NCBI GenBank assembly: GCA_020628895.1
Contig: JAHDEM010000003.1
Span: 17,748 to 81,747, forward strand
DNA from: Candidatus Endobugula sp.
GTDB lineage: Bacteria > Pseudomonadota > Gammaproteobacteria > Pseudomonadales > Cellvibrionaceae
Reading direction: 5' to 3'
DNA: 64,000 nucleotides
Both the position numbers and the translations under genes were made by a program. Shown piece by piece: positions 1-10,087 of the stretch. The notes below the pieces were generated by a model. That model worked only from the letters and a program-made list of their open reading frames with translations, made no database searches and had not been told where the DNA came from. Positions within the stretch are counted from its first letter, which is position 1, and every line of letters starts with the position of its first letter.

Positions 1-63
1 AGACGCCAGACGCCAGACGCCAGACGCCAGACGCCAGACGCCAGACGCCAGACGCCAGACGCT
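1..63. repeat. Heptanucleotide tandem repeat (AGACGCC)8 plus degenerate AGACGCT, truncated by the window start
   Basis: Eight exact AGACGCC copies at 1-56, then AGACGCT at 57-63. Confidence 0.97.
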
Positions 64-175
64 AGGGATATCTTTTTTGCTTCGCGTCCGACCTCCAGCA
101 TTTAGCGTTTAGCTTTCAAGTCTATATTCCTTAAAGCTTTATCAAAAATCCTACTTATTTATAAATGATGGCCCA

Positions 176-193
176 TTGTCACATAGCTGTCAC
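176..193 (+). promoter_or_regulatory. Pho box (PhoB binding site) upstream of pstS
   Basis: TTGTCAC-atag-CTGTCAC, two 7-mers with 11-bp period, matching the CTGTCAT-N4-CTGTCAT consensus. Confidence 0.8.
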
Positions 194-301
194 ATTTGCT
201 CCCTACTATGAGCCACAGTTTATGACTAAGGGGTTAATTGCTCATATTTAAGCTGAGTAATTAACTGTAATAACGACTACTATCTCTTTTTGGGGGTTAA
301 T

Positions 302-1357
302 GTGAAATCAATTAAACTAGCTGCTGTTGCTTCTGTTGCCGCTTTATCAGCGCTAAGCATGAATGTATCTGCTCGCGATAACATCAGCATCGTGGGTTCT
401 TCTACTGTATATCCTTTTGCTACCGTTGTGGCTGAGCGTTTCGGTAAAACCACGTCTTTCAAAATACCAAAGATCGAATCTACAGGTTCCGGTGGTGGAG
501 CTAAACTTTTCTGTGATGGTAATGGTGCTACTCACCCAGACATCACTAACGCTTCACGTCGTATGAAAGCGTCAGAATTCAAAAAATGTACTGCTAACGG
601 CACACAAGTTGTTGAAGTACTTATCGGCTTCGACGGTATCGTAGTGGCTAATGCAAAAGGTACTGCACCTTTATCATTAACTCGTAAGGATTTATTCCTA
701 GCGTTGGCAAAAGACGTTCCAAACCCTAACGGTTCAGAAACTCTAGTTGCTAACCCATACAAAACTTGGAAAGATGTTAACCCAACATTACCAGCGGCTA
801 AAATCGAAGTTTTTGGTCCTCCTCCAACATCAGGTACTCGTGACGCATTTGCTGAGTTAGCGATGGAAGGTGGTTGTAAGAAGTTTGATTGGATCAAAAG
901 CATGAAAAAAGCGGACAAGAAGCAGTACAAGGCAACTTGTCACACTGTTCGTGAAGACGGTGCTTACATCGAATCAGGTGAAAACGATAACCTAATCGTA
1001 CAAAAGCTAACTAAAAACCCAACTGCTTTAGGTATTTTTGGTTACAGCTTCCTAGAAGAGAACGCATCTAAAGTACAAGCTTCAATCGTTGAAGGTAGTG
1101 CTCCAACTTTTGAATCTATTGCTGACAAGAGCTACCCAATTTCTCGTCCACTATACTTCTACATCAAGAAAAACCACGTTGGCGTGATTCCTGGTATCGA
1201 AGAATATGCTGCTGAATTCACTAAAGAGAGCACTTGGGGTCCAGATGGCTACCTAGCAGAGCGTGGCATGATCCCACTATCTGATGAGCTGCGTGCCAAG
1301 TTCGCTAAGAATGCTAAAGAGCTAGTGATCTTAACAGATGCAGATTTCGCAAAATAA
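302..1357 (+). CDS. pstS: Phosphate ABC transporter substrate-binding protein PstS family
   Basis: Signal peptide followed by NISIVGSSTVYPFATVVAERF and GPPPTSGTRDAF motifs; GTG at 302 preferred over the TTG at 290 because the signal peptide then starts MKSIKLAAVAS. Confidence 0.9.
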   Translation: MKSIKLAAVASVAALSALSMNVSARDNISIVGSSTVYPFATVVAERFGKTTSFKIPKIESTGSGGGAKLFCDGNGATHPDITNASRRMKASEFKKCTANGTQVVEVLIGFDGIVVANAKGTAPLSLTRKDLFLALAKDVPNPNGSETLVANPYKTWKDVNPTLPAAKIEVFGPPPTSGTRDAFAELAMEGGCKKFDWIKSMKKADKKQYKATCHTVREDGAYIESGENDNLIVQKLTKNPTALGIFGYSFLEENASKVQASIVEGSAPTFESIADKSYPISRPLYFYIKKNHVGVIPGIEEYAAEFTKESTWGPDGYLAERGMIPLSDELRAKFAKNAKELVILTDADFAK

Positions 1358-1410
1358 GTCATACCAATGACAATAAGCTAAGGAAGGCGACAGAAAAATC
1401 GGAAACATAG

Positions 1411-1441
1411 AAAAGCCCAACCTTATGGTTGGGCTTTTTTT
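1411..1441 (+). terminator. Rho-independent terminator after pstS
   Basis: AAAAGCCCAACCttatGGTTGGGCTTTTTTT. Confidence 0.92.
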
Positions 1442-1820
1442 GTGGTAAAAATTATGCGCCAAAATAGTGTTATGGTTTGTCTTTAATGACAAAAAGATGG
1501 TGTATTTTTTATTTTTCGCACCATTAAATGGCGGATATTTTTTCTATCAAAAAACGGTATTAACAATATTTGTCTACGACTTTAGTCATATTGCTTGGCG
1601 CGATTTTTCTCCATTCTCCGCTATACCTTATTAAATGCCTTGTAAATCATATGGTTACAATTTTGTGTAATACGTCTCATATTTCCTGAAGTTTATTTCT
1701 TTTCGCCCCCAAGAATTAACGCTTGCCTCGTTATAAGGTTTTAACGTATTTTCTATTAACAGATTGAAAAATTTGTTTCTATAGTTAAATAACTAGTAAC
1801 GCACCACGAGAGTACCTGTT

Positions 1821-2177
1821 ATGAATGACCGCACTGATAAAGCGCAATCTGCAGAAAGCTATCATGAAAAGCAACAACTAAAATCAGCCATGATTGAACT
1901 GGCTTTACAATTAGAGCTTCAGGAGGGGCGGCGTTTTAATGTGACGAAAGGAACGCAGGAAGTGGTGAAGGTGATGAAGTTTTCAGCACGTAGTGAGGAA
2001 CCATCTGTTAAAGAAGCATTTGAGCGTGTACTCAAATTGTTGTCTCTTAAGCAGAAATTGTTTTTTAGCAATCAAGGTGTGGATTTAGGGGTTAGTTCAC
2101 AAAGTGAAGAAACTCAAAACCCAGAGCATAAAGGCAAAAAGAAAATTATTTACCGAGGACAGGTAAAATGGGTATAA
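1821..2177 (+). CDS. Hypothetical protein, 118 aa
   Basis: ORF with ATG; no family recognised. Confidence 0.6.
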   Translation: MNDRTDKAQSAESYHEKQQLKSAMIELALQLELQEGRRFNVTKGTQEVVKVMKFSARSEEPSVKEAFERVLKLLSLKQKLFFSNQGVDLGVSSQSEETQNPEHKGKKKIIYRGQVKWV

Positions 2178-2214
2178 GATAGATAGTACGTACCTTACTG
2201 ATATCTAAATCACT

Positions 2215-2820
2215 ATGTTCACAACACCCGATAGACCCGTTTCAAAAGCTTGCCTGAATAATCAGCAAGTCATTTTAGATCAACTACAACGAATTCTTAC
2301 CTCAAAAAGTACGGTATTAGAAATTGGTAGTGGCACTGGCCAGCACGCCGTTTTTTTTGCCAACCATATGCCTCATATTATTTGGCAAACCAGTGATTTG
2401 CCGAACAATCATCCTGGTATTTTATTATGGTTAGAAGATGCCGTTAATCATAATTGCCTGCCCCCGTTAGCTATCGATGTCGATGATGATCTAGCTCCTT
2501 CGTCCACTTACGATGTGGTTTATACTGCCAATACATTACATATTTTATCGTGGGATAGGGTGGTATTGTTTTTTCGAAAGGTCAGCAAGTATCTTCATCC
2601 GGGAGGGTTGTTAGTTATTTACGGACCCTTCAACTATGAAGGCAAATTTACTAGCGATAGTAATGCTCAGTTTAATGCATTTTTACGAGCATCGAATCCA
2701 ACACAAGGCATACGAGATTTTGAAGCAGTGGTTCAATTGGCAGAAGAACAGTGCTTAGATTTGCAAGAAGATAATGCGATGCCAGCGAATAATCGCTTAT
2801 TAGTGTTTAAACGCCGATAA
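2215..2820 (+). CDS. DUF938-type SAM-dependent methyltransferase
   Basis: VLEIGSGTGQHAVFFA SAM-binding motif and DUF938-like organisation. Confidence 0.82.
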   Translation: MFTTPDRPVSKACLNNQQVILDQLQRILTSKSTVLEIGSGTGQHAVFFANHMPHIIWQTSDLPNNHPGILLWLEDAVNHNCLPPLAIDVDDDLAPSSTYDVVYTANTLHILSWDRVVLFFRKVSKYLHPGGLLVIYGPFNYEGKFTSDSNAQFNAFLRASNPTQGIRDFEAVVQLAEEQCLDLQEDNAMPANNRLLVFKRR

Positions 2821-2832
2821 GTATTTCGAATA

Positions 2833-4029
2833 CTATGTTTGTTTAAAAGGCAGCAACTGTTGTGCTTCTTTAATATAGTTTTCGATTTCTTTAGTCTCTT
2901 CAACTAAAAACCGTTGAATGGCGTGGCTGAATTCTGGGTGTTTAATCCAATGGCTGGAATAAGTTTTAATCGGCTTAAATCCGCGTTGTATTTTATGTTC
3001 ACCCTGAGCACCAGGGTCGAAGCGTTGAATATTATTTCGTATAGCATATTCAATGCCTTGGTAATAACACGCCTCAAAATGTAGGCTGTCGTAATTTTCT
3101 TTGCAGCCCCAATAACGTCCATAAAGTGTTTGGCTATCCTTAAAGAATAGCGCAGCGGCAACATTGTCTAACCCTTTTTCTGTTTGCGTGTGAGCTTGAA
3201 TCATAACAAGGTGAGGTGCCATTTTTTTTGCCAATAGAGGAAAAAAATCAGCCGATAAATAACCGGTATGGCCACTGCGTTTAATGTAAGTCGTCTGGTA
3301 AAAGAGATAAAAATTCTTCCAGTCTTTGTCATTGATTTGTTCGCCTTCCTTAACCGTTAACACAATATTTTGTGAGTGAACTTTTTTCCTTTCCTTAAGT
3401 ATATTTTTTCTTTTGCGTGAAGACATGGTGCTAAGAAAATCATCAAAATCTTTATATTGATTATTAAACCAATGATATTGATAACCCACTCTTTGCATCC
3501 AGCCGCAGGTTGAAAAGTAGTTTTTTTCATGATCTCTTATAAACAAACTATGACAGGAAGATGCATCGATTTCATTGGCTTTGTTAGCAATCGTTTGATG
3601 AATAAAGTCACAGAGTGCTTTCTCCATTTCCGGTGTTGAGATAATTGTTTGATCAATGGCCCAGCGTTGACCAGTTGCTGGTGTAAAAGGAATCGCATTT
3701 AATAACTTAGGGTAGTATTGCATTGCATGTCTTTGATAGGCATCTGCCCATGCCCAGTCAAATACATACTCCCCATAAGAGTGTGTTTTAAGAAAAAGAG
3801 GAACGATTGCCGCTATCTGATTTTCTTTGTTAGATTGATCGTCATTCTTTAATGTAACTAATAAATGATAGGGTTGCCATCCGGTCTCTAGTGTTGTGCT
3901 TTTGCTGTCTTCCATTACTGCAAAAAATTCGTGCATTAAAAAAGGGTAGTCTCCGCCACAAAGTGTATTCCAAATATTGGCATCACATTCATGAATTGAC
4001 GTTATAAAAGTGGCTGCAAAATTGTTCAG
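2833..4029 (-). CDS. DUF482 / FemAB-like GNAT-fold protein, with probable non-ATG (CTG) start
   Basis: Frame is open upstream of the ATG at 3936; CTG at 4029 lies 8 nt after GAGG; the added residues LNNFAATFITSIHECDANIWNTLCGGDYPFL resemble the usual N-terminus of this family. Confidence 0.75.
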   Translation of the reverse strand: MNNFAATFITSIHECDANIWNTLCGGDYPFLMHEFFAVMEDSKSTTLETGWQPYHLLVTLKNDDQSNKENQIAAIVPLFLKTHSYGEYVFDWAWADAYQRHAMQYYPKLLNAIPFTPATGQRWAIDQTIISTPEMEKALCDFIHQTIANKANEIDASSCHSLFIRDHEKNYFSTCGWMQRVGYQYHWFNNQYKDFDDFLSTMSSRKRKNILKERKKVHSQNIVLTVKEGEQINDKDWKNFYLFYQTTYIKRSGHTGYLSADFFPLLAKKMAPHLVMIQAHTQTEKGLDNVAAALFFKDSQTLYGRYWGCKENYDSLHFEACYYQGIEYAIRNNIQRFDPGAQGEHKIQRGFKPIKTYSSHWIKHPEFSHAIQRFLVEETKEIENYIKEAQQLLPFKQT

Positions 4030-4058
4030 ACAGATGTCCTCGAAAATAAGTCGTTCTA

Positions 4059-5348
4059 TCAGTTCTCAATACGTTCTTTTGGGAAGATAGCACTAAATGT
4101 ACTACCCTGATTAATGCGGCTGCTAATATTTAGGCGCGCATCATGTCGCACAAGAATATGTTTTACAATGGCTAATCCTAAGCCTGTGCCACCTGTTTCT
4201 ATTGAGCGGCTAGAATCAACACGATAAAAACGTTCAGTGAGCCGATGTATATGATGTTGTTCGATACCAATGCCTTTATCGATCACTTTTACATCGGCAC
4301 CACCAGTAAAATTGTGGCTCGCTTTAACAATAATATTCTTCTTAGCGGGAGAATAGCGAATAGCATTCATAATTAAATTGGAAAATGCACTGTGTAATTC
4401 TCGGTCATTACCCAGAATATTAAAATCCGTTGTGCACTCGAGCTCGACAGTCTGTTCTTTTTTATCGCTAATGGTTCTGGCTTCATTAATAATCATCTCA
4501 AGCAGTGGGCGCACAGGAACGCTAATAGGAGCCTTATTTAACTCTTCAGTTTCCAGCTTGGATAACATAGTTAGATCGTTGATAAGAACCGTCATGCGCT
4601 TGGCTTGTTGTTGCATTTGCTCCAGCGGCTTTTTCCAGCTTTCTTCTAACGAATGGTAATCATTCATGGTTTCAAGATAGCCGCCAATCACCGTTAATGG
4701 TGTGCGTAACTCGTGCGATACATTAGCAACAAAGTCTTTACGCATTTGTTCTAAACGATACAACCGAGTGACATCTCTTACGATTAATAAAACTTCGTTG
4801 TTACCAAAATAATTAATGCGGTACTCGAGTCGTTGTTCGATATTGTTATTCGAGGGTAAGATAAGCGGTAGCTCATGGTCATCCTGGGCCAGATAACTGA
4901 CAAATATTGGGTTGCGGATAAGATTGGTAATGGGGCTACCTACATCGGCTTTCTTAAGCGCAAGCATAGTACGTGATGATTTATTTAACCAAGTAATGGT
5001 ATGGTCAGCATCTAATAATATAATCGCGTCATTGAGTGATGCGGTCATAGTTTCAACACGATTAATCACTTTTTTGTAGCGCTTTTTCTCGCGCAGCTGA
5101 CGTTTCTTCTCTCGGCTAAGACTATCAAAAATATTTCCCCAGATACCGCTGGCATCAGGAATAGAGGACAAGCGGCTATTGCGTAACCAGTTCTCTAGTT
5201 GACGTATTTGAAAAAGCGTCCAAATAATATAAAGAAGAGAACCCAGCAATAGCACAACGAGAACATTGCTAGTGAGCAAGCCAATAAACAGACAGGCAAT
5301 AGTAAGAGCAAAGAGCCGTCGGATCTCTAGATGAAAGTCGTTGCGCAC
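4059..5348 (-). CDS. phoR: Phosphate regulon sensor histidine kinase PhoR
   Basis: PAS region, FVANVSHELRTPLTVIGGYLE H-box, GTGLGLAIVKH G-box; directly downstream of phoB. Confidence 0.93.
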   Translation of the reverse strand: MRNDFHLEIRRLFALTIACLFIGLLTSNVLVVLLLGSLLYIIWTLFQIRQLENWLRNSRLSSIPDASGIWGNIFDSLSREKKRQLREKKRYKKVINRVETMTASLNDAIILLDADHTITWLNKSSRTMLALKKADVGSPITNLIRNPIFVSYLAQDDHELPLILPSNNNIEQRLEYRINYFGNNEVLLIVRDVTRLYRLEQMRKDFVANVSHELRTPLTVIGGYLETMNDYHSLEESWKKPLEQMQQQAKRMTVLINDLTMLSKLETEELNKAPISVPVRPLLEMIINEARTISDKKEQTVELECTTDFNILGNDRELHSAFSNLIMNAIRYSPAKKNIIVKASHNFTGGADVKVIDKGIGIEQHHIHRLTERFYRVDSSRSIETGGTGLGLAIVKHILVRHDARLNISSRINQGSTFSAIFPKERIEN

Positions 5349-5467
5349 AGTAAGTCCTTAATCATAGAACCAAGTTAAAAGTGTTCGGCCTAACCGAAAC
5401 CACAGTATAACTAAGATTGCTCTGGGTTTCCCTTAACGATTGTTTTTTTGTGCTTGCGAAGATAGCC

Positions 5468-6169
5468 TTATGCGTTGGCGACGAGTTTCACAGAGAAGCG
5501 GTAGCCAGCACCACGAACGGTTTGAATAAAACGGTCATGGGTAGTGAGTGCTTTACGCAAGCGGCGAATATGCACATCGACGGTACGTTCTTCCACATAA
5601 ACATTACCACCCCATACATGATCCAGTAATTGGCCGCGGGTATAGACTCTGTCTTGGTGAGTTAAAAAGAAAGATAGTAGACGATATTCTGTGGGCCCCA
5701 TCTGTAGGGGGCTATCGTCTAGCGTCACTACGTGATTAATAGGATCCATACGTAAGCCTTCTATTTCGATAGGCTCTAATGGGGTTAATCCTTCGGTTCG
5801 GCGTAATACAGCTTTTAGTCGGGCCACTAGTTCCCGTGGAGAGAAAGGTTTAGTGATGTAATCGTCTGCGCCAATTTCGAGGCCCTGTATTTTATTATCT
5901 TCCTCACTTTTAGCAGTAAGCATAATAATCGGAATAGAGGCAGTGAGTTCGTCTTTCTTGAGGCGGCGCGCTAAATCAATGCCGCTGCTGCCTGGCAACA
6001 TCCAATCTAACAGGATTAGATTGGGGCGTTCATCAATAATAATCGTATGTGCCTGTTGAGAGTCTGCAGCTTCTAAACAACGATAGTCTGCCATCTCTAG
6101 TGCGATACGTAGCATATCGCGTATAGCGGCTTCATCATCAACAATTAGAATAGTTTTCTCTTGACTCAT
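5468..6169 (-). CDS. phoB: Phosphate regulon response regulator PhoB
   Basis: Receiver domain (LLDWMLPGSSGIDL) and OmpR-type wHTH ending VRGAGYRFS. Confidence 0.95.
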   Translation of the reverse strand: MSQEKTILIVDDEAAIRDMLRIALEMADYRCLEAADSQQAHTIIIDERPNLILLDWMLPGSSGIDLARRLKKDELTASIPIIMLTAKSEEDNKIQGLEIGADDYITKPFSPRELVARLKAVLRRTEGLTPLEPIEIEGLRMDPINHVVTLDDSPLQMGPTEYRLLSFFLTHQDRVYTRGQLLDHVWGGNVYVEERTVDVHIRRLRKALTTHDRFIQTVRGAGYRFSVKLVANA

Positions 6170-6219
6170 ACAGCTTATCCACTAGTGACTATTTAATACT
6201 AGCATTAAATAACGTTATG

Positions 6220-6237
6220 ATGACATTTTTGTGACAG
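6220..6237 (-). promoter_or_regulatory. Pho box upstream of phoB
   Basis: Minus strand CTGTCAC-aaaa-ATGTCAT, 11-bp period. Confidence 0.78.
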
Positions 6238-6263
6238 CGGTATCTAGAATGGCTGAAAATCGC

Positions 6264-7163
6264 CTAATTGCAGCAATACGGTAATGATAAATAATGTGCC
6301 AGTATGCCGATAAAAACAATTAGTCCAACCCAGTGGTTATTGATAAATGCGTCAAAGCAAGCGCTGGGCTGACGATAGCGAATCAGCCATTGCTGATAGC
6401 CCATTAATATTGCGGCGATCAGCAGTGATAGTTGATACAACATTCCCAATTCAAAACGGTTACCCACCATCAATAGCCCTATTAACGTTAATACCTGAAG
6501 GCTGGCAGTGATAACGCGGTCGTTTTCTGCAAACAAGATAGCGGTGGATTTAACACCAATTTTCTTGTCAAACTCTCTATCTGTCATACCGTAAAACGTA
6601 TCGTAACTTACTGTCCATAAAAGATTACAGGTGTACAGTAGCCATAGGGCAGGGTTGAGTTCGTTAGTTTGGGCGGCAAATGCCATGGGAATGCTCATAG
6701 AAAAAGCGGCTCCCAATACAACTTGCGGTAAATGGGTGTAACGCTTCATAAACGGGTAACAACAGGCTAAAGCGACAGCGGCAATGGATAGATATACGGT
6801 AAGTTTATTAGTCAGTAAGACCAGTAGAAATGCACATACAATCAAGGTGGCGAATAATATTAAGGCCGACTTAACGGTTATCTCTCCAGTGACTAGAGGG
6901 CGTGATTGTGTGCGTTGAACGTGTCCATCGATATTGCGATCGGCAATATCATTAATAATACACCCCGCTGCGCGCATTAGAATAACGCCTAAGGTGAAGA
7001 TGATGAATATACCGATATCGGGTGTCCCTTCTGCAGCAAGCCACAGCGACCAATAGGTTGGCCACAGTAGTAATAAAATGCCAATAGGCCGATGAAAACG
7101 CATCAGCTCCCAGTAAGGTTGAGCGCTATGTCGGAATTTTTGATAGAAAGGTAAAGACGGCAT
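6264..7163 (-). CDS. ubiA: 4-hydroxybenzoate octaprenyltransferase UbiA
   Basis: Multi-TM prenyltransferase with NDIADRNIDGHVQRTQSRPL motif; ubiA-phoB-phoR gene order. Confidence 0.94.
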   Translation of the reverse strand: MPSLPFYQKFRHSAQPYWELMRFHRPIGILLLLWPTYWSLWLAAEGTPDIGIFIIFTLGVILMRAAGCIINDIADRNIDGHVQRTQSRPLVTGEITVKSALILFATLIVCAFLLVLLTNKLTVYLSIAAVALACCYPFMKRYTHLPQVVLGAAFSMSIPMAFAAQTNELNPALWLLYTCNLLWTVSYDTFYGMTDREFDKKIGVKSTAILFAENDRVITASLQVLTLIGLLMVGNRFELGMLYQLSLLIAAILMGYQQWLIRYRQPSACFDAFINNHWVGLIVFIGILAHYLSLPYCCN

Positions 7164-7428
7164 AATATGTTAGCTACTGTGCTTAGTAAAAGCCGTAGTG
7201 TAACCAATGATACTGGATATGCAATTGCTGTTAGCCAGTTGTCATGTAGGATCAATTGTACTTACTACTTATGTTTAGCGGTGACAAACGGTTAGATTGT
7301 GTGGATAAATTCACTTTTGTTGCCAATTAGTCCGTATATAATTCAAAAGCTTTGGTATATCATTGAGCTTTATATTGTTTAATTCATTTTTGTTTATCAC
7401 TCAAAAACAACTAAAAAAGGAATACCCG

Positions 7429-8223
7429 ATGAAATTACTCACTCTTGCGGCATTAACAGCCTCAACAATCATTCTAACGGCTTGTGGTGCTGAAGAGAAA
7501 AAAGAGGTTGCTGTCGAAGAAGCGCCTGCAGTTAGCACCATTTCAATGTCCTCTTCTGTTGATGAGCGTTTGAGTTATATCGTTGGCGAAAATATGGCCG
7601 GCCAATTTCAGCGCGATGGTATTGAGTTAGATGTTGATGCACTCACACTGGCGGTAAAAAATGTACAAGCAGGGGCAGAGCCATTGCTAACAGAAGATGA
7701 AAAACGTCAAACAATTGCTGAAATCCAACAGCGTGGTCAAGAGCAACAAAGAGCGGAACTAGAAGCATTAGCCACTAAAAACAAAACCGAAGGCGAAGCG
7801 TACCTAGCCGCTAATTCGCAAAAAGAAGGTGTTATTACTACAGAAAGTGGCCTTCAGTATAAAGAAGTGACTGCCGGAGAAGGTGATACGCCAAGTGCTG
7901 CAGATACAGTCACCGTGCATTATAAAGGAACCTTAATCGATGGGACTGTGTTCGACAGCTCTTATGAGCGCGGTCAACCAGCCACCTTCCCTGTAGGTGG
8001 TGTTATTCCGGGTTGGGTTGAAGCATTGCAACTAATGAATGTCGGCGATAAGTTTGAATTGGCGATCCCGTCTGATCTTGCCTACGGCCCATCAGGAACT
8101 GGCCCAGAAATTGGCCCAAATGCAACTTTGCTATTCGAAGTGGAATTACTTGAAGTTGCTAAGGCAGAAGTACCAGAAGAAGCCGCTCCCGAAGAGCCTG
8201 CTGTAGAAGATGCTGCTCAATAA
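7429..8223 (+). CDS. FKBP-type peptidyl-prolyl cis-trans isomerase, lipoprotein
   Basis: Lipobox ILTAC; VTVHYKGTLIDGTVFDSSYERGQPATFPVGGVIPGW FKBP core; ATG at 7429 after AAGGA. Confidence 0.93.
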   Translation: MKLLTLAALTASTIILTACGAEEKKEVAVEEAPAVSTISMSSSVDERLSYIVGENMAGQFQRDGIELDVDALTLAVKNVQAGAEPLLTEDEKRQTIAEIQQRGQEQQRAELEALATKNKTEGEAYLAANSQKEGVITTESGLQYKEVTAGEGDTPSAADTVTVHYKGTLIDGTVFDSSYERGQPATFPVGGVIPGWVEALQLMNVGDKFELAIPSDLAYGPSGTGPEIGPNATLLFEVELLEVAKAEVPEEAAPEEPAVEDAAQ

Positions 8224-8246
8224 GCTTCATCTACCTTTAATCAATA

Positions 8247-8276
8247 ACAAAAAGCCCTTTTAAAAAGGGCTTTTTG
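8247..8276. terminator. Bidirectional hairpin terminator
   Basis: AACAAAAAGCCCTTTTaaAAAGGGCTTTTT between convergent genes. Confidence 0.88.
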
Positions 8277-8293
8277 CGTTTTAGTGTGCAAGA

Positions 8294-9277
8294 TTATTGG
8301 AGACGATGAATAAAGCCATCAGATGACATTGCCCAATATCCCTTGGCTTGTTTATCAAAAGCGACATCGATAACAGCGGCTGCGGTTGGTTGCCATTGAT
8401 CCCTTTTGGGAATACTCCATTGCTTAATGAGTTTGAGAGTATTGGTATCTCTTAGCTCGATCTTACGATTGGTATAGCCTAATAATAAGTGCTTGTTATC
8501 ACTGCTAAAACGCGCAGAGTTAATACGTAACCCCCGCTGTAATTGGCTTTTTTGCAGCGGGATTATGCCTAAGCTTTTTTGTGTTTGTGTATCCCATAAC
8601 TCAGCTCGATCATACTTTGCCGCGGTTAGCGCATAACGCCCATCATTGCTGAGCTTAACCAGTTGCACGTCCTCTTCGTGTTGTATGGTAAATAGTCGTT
8701 GCCCGTCGCTTACCTGCCATACGGCAGCAGTATGATCCTCTGATCCAGTGATCGCTAAAGGGTTGTTATTGCCGCTCACATCAACACTGCGAACTCTGCC
8801 CTTGTGATAGAAGGTTCGAGTAATGCCTCCACGAACAGCATCAAACATAACGGCGCTATGATCAGCCAGGCCCAGTAGGGCGTAGCGCCCACCGGAGCTC
8901 AGTTGGCTATCTAATATTTCCGCTGGAGATGTCCAATAGCGTGATGCTTCACCCGTATTAATGTCCCATAGCACGAGTGTTGAGGCGTCGGTGGTTAAGG
9001 CTCGGTTATTGGTATTATCAATAGTAGCCGAAATGATAATGCGATCATCAATATTTTCACTGTGGTTCCAGTTGTAAAAACGCTCACCATCGCTGTTTCG
9101 CCAAAAACTACCCCCATGAAAAATAGAGCCCACAACAGAATACTCCCCACCTATTGAGAGAGCGCCACCATTGATGCCTCTGTTCGCGACTTCAATAGAG
9201 CTTGAAGGTGTATTTTTTTCACTGCAGGATAGTGTGAGAAGCGCTGCTAATCCAATGAATAGGGCTCTACGACTCAT
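8294..9277 (-). CDS. WD40-repeat lipoprotein
   Basis: Lipobox LTLSC; repeated blade sequences such as AITGSEDHTAAVWQVSDG. Confidence 0.82.
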   Translation of the reverse strand: MSRRALFIGLAALLTLSCSEKNTPSSSIEVANRGINGGALSIGGEYSVVGSIFHGGSFWRNSDGERFYNWNHSENIDDRIIISATIDNTNNRALTTDASTLVLWDINTGEASRYWTSPAEILDSQLSSGGRYALLGLADHSAVMFDAVRGGITRTFYHKGRVRSVDVSGNNNPLAITGSEDHTAAVWQVSDGQRLFTIQHEEDVQLVKLSNDGRYALTAAKYDRAELWDTQTQKSLGIIPLQKSQLQRGLRINSARFSSDNKHLLLGYTNRKIELRDTNTLKLIKQWSIPKRDQWQPTAAAVIDVAFDKQAKGYWAMSSDGFIHRLQ

Positions 9278-9439
9278 GCACATATAACCATATCCCATTA
9301 GGGCGATAGCTATATTGCGAAGGTGAGTTAGGAGTGAATTGAGCTGGGTGATATCGAATCCCTCTAGTAAATATTGTGTCTTTTAAGTGTAGTCGATATT
9401 TACTAGAGGTTGATGTTAAGAGGTAAAAATCAAATGAAG

Positions 9440-9907
9440 TTAAGCGACCATATCTTTATGAGAGATGTGCAATACCTCAATCATGCGGTCTTCAGCAGAA
9501 AATCTCGGTTCTAAGCTAGGTCCCATTGACGATAAGTCTTTGGCTAGTTCGCTAAGGTCATCGGCTTCTTGGTATTTGTCATTAAAATCTAGTAGAGATT
9601 CTGTAGTATTATCAATGATTTGATATAACTCTGCTGCCTGCTTAAGGCCTTGCTTGTCACCAAAATCTTTGCCTTCTTTTATCAGTTGGTCATACACTTC
9701 AAAGTGCCCAGCAGAAACATAATCAACTAGTATTTGGCAGAGCTTTTTCAGTTGTTCGGTATGTGCTGTATTGCTTTCGTCGTATTTATCGATGCTAGAT
9801 AGGTCACAATAGGCGACTAATAACTGCTGACGTTCATGTAACCAACGATCTATGATGTCATTAACACCACCCCAGCGTTCTTTAGCCGATTGGCAATTTT
9901 CTAACAT
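9440..9907 (-). CDS. rsd: Rsd/AlgQ anti-RNA polymerase sigma-70 factor
   Basis: ERWGGVNDIIDRWLHERQQLLVAYCDL typical Rsd/AlgQ N-terminus; next to dsbB. Confidence 0.88.
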   Translation of the reverse strand: MLENCQSAKERWGGVNDIIDRWLHERQQLLVAYCDLSSIDKYDESNTAHTEQLKKLCQILVDYVSAGHFEVYDQLIKEGKDFGDKQGLKQAAELYQIIDNTTESLLDFNDKYQEADDLSELAKDLSSMGPSLEPRFSAEDRMIEVLHISHKDMVA

Positions 9908-10087
9908 GATGAAACTCCTAAAACTACGTATTTATATGGGTATTATTCAGAATAAGCATAACTTACCCTGTTGTCTTTATAGGTAACCTGCCCGATAGCA
10001 GGCTAAGTCCTGTGACGTTAGTTTAAAAGTAGAAGATGTTGATTATAAACGCAAGTTTTTTCGTTCTTATCTGTTCGTTACCTGTTG

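Noticed and set aside
1-63. CRISPR array
   Set aside because: Unit is 7 bp with no spacers; a simple tandem repeat.
9361-9410. Inverted repeat around CCTCTAGTAAATATTGTGTC...GATATTTACTAGAGG as mobile DNA
   Set aside because: Located downstream of rsd with a T-rich flank; most simply a terminator.
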